Of a stretch of 14,106 nucleotides of DNA, positions 14,069 through 14,106 are shown one piece after another. Source of the DNA: an uncultured Selenomonadales bacterium. Lineage in GTDB: Bacteria > Bacillota_C > Negativicutes > Selenomonadales > Selenomonadaceae. Numbering within the stretch: position 1 is the first letter of the stretch; each line of letters opens with the position of its first letter. The stretch is from assembly GCA_937916025.1 (NCBI GenBank), contig CALGGX010000327.1, positions 1-14,106 on the forward strand, written 5' to 3'. Made by a program: the position numbers and the translations under genes. Below the pieces are notes generated by a model. It ran no database searches and was not told the DNA's origin. It worked only from the letters and a program-made list of their open reading frames with translations.

Positions 14069-14106
14069 TTGAAGAAAAAATTACTGACGGCGGCACTGGC
14101 GGGACT
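14069..14106 (+). CDS. Start of a putative exported protein (partial)
   Basis: Beginning at TTG 14069, five bases after the rfbB stop, the frame reads MKKKLLTAALAG to the window edge: a lysine-rich n-region followed by a hydrophobic run, as in a Sec signal peptide. GGTGA overlapping the rfbB stop could serve as a weak ribosome-binding site. Only 12 codons are visible, so identity cannot be given; it could be a cell-envelope protein co-transcribed with the rfb genes. Confidence 0.45.
   Translation, partial: MKKKLLTAALAG

Noticed and set aside
1..14106. CRISPR arrays, tRNA or rRNA genes, insertion sequences
   Set aside because: No regularly spaced repeats, no tRNA-like cloverleaf with a T-loop consensus, and no transposase frame were recognised; gaps between genes are all under 150 bases.

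Overview
The window looks like a chromosomal segment of a Bacillota (Firmicutes) bacterium. The evidence is strong GGAGG ribosome-binding sites, TTGACN/TATAAT-type promoters with 17-base spacing, tightly coupled genes, an MnmA with the TPNPCVECN motif, and a double-zinc-ribbon protein resembling the YvyF/TIGR03826 family. A moderate-GC Negativicutes-like (Selenomonas/Quinella-type) source is my best guess, but this is inference and only weakly held. GATC and TCGA are markedly over-represented, and codon use looks the same in all genes, so nothing stands out as a recent import by composition.

Layout, left to right. (1) Minus strand, 148-3249: a large SNF2-type helicase with a decayed phospholipase-D-like N-terminal domain, of the type linked to restriction or defence loci. 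Its reading frame stays open past its TAG stop to the window edge. (2) Plus strand, 3397-5086: amtB-glnK, the ammonium channel and its PII regulator, with a clear sigma-A promoter and a 1-base intergenic gap. (3) A compact terminator at 5095-5114 serves both glnK and the convergent gene. (4) Minus strand, 8803-5121: a three-gene unit of a small two-helix membrane protein, the 23S rRNA pseudouridine synthase RluB, and a full-length single-chain Type IIL (MmeI-like) restriction-modification enzyme, each junction separated by one base. (5) Plus strand, 8884-10766: agmatinase-like speB overlapping mnmA (tRNA 2-thiouridylase) by four bases. The speB promoter lies directly on top of the oppositely oriented promoter of the rluB unit. 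(6) Plus strand, 10829-11416: a double-zinc-ribbon protein with its own promoter. (7) Plus strand, 11549-14063: rfbA-rfbC-rfbB (dTDP-rhamnose precursor synthesis), followed by the first codons of a putative exported protein rather than rfbD.

How it works together: most of the window is housekeeping (nitrogen uptake and control, rRNA and tRNA modification, polyamine/ureohydrolase metabolism, surface sugar synthesis). The accessory component is the pair of DNA-processing genes that flank amtB-glnK: the SNF2/PLD-like helicase and the MmeI-like enzyme. They are in separate transcription units. Any operon partners of the helicase must lie beyond the left edge. No RNA genes, insertion sequences or CRISPR arrays were recognised, and no gap between genes exceeds 150 bases.
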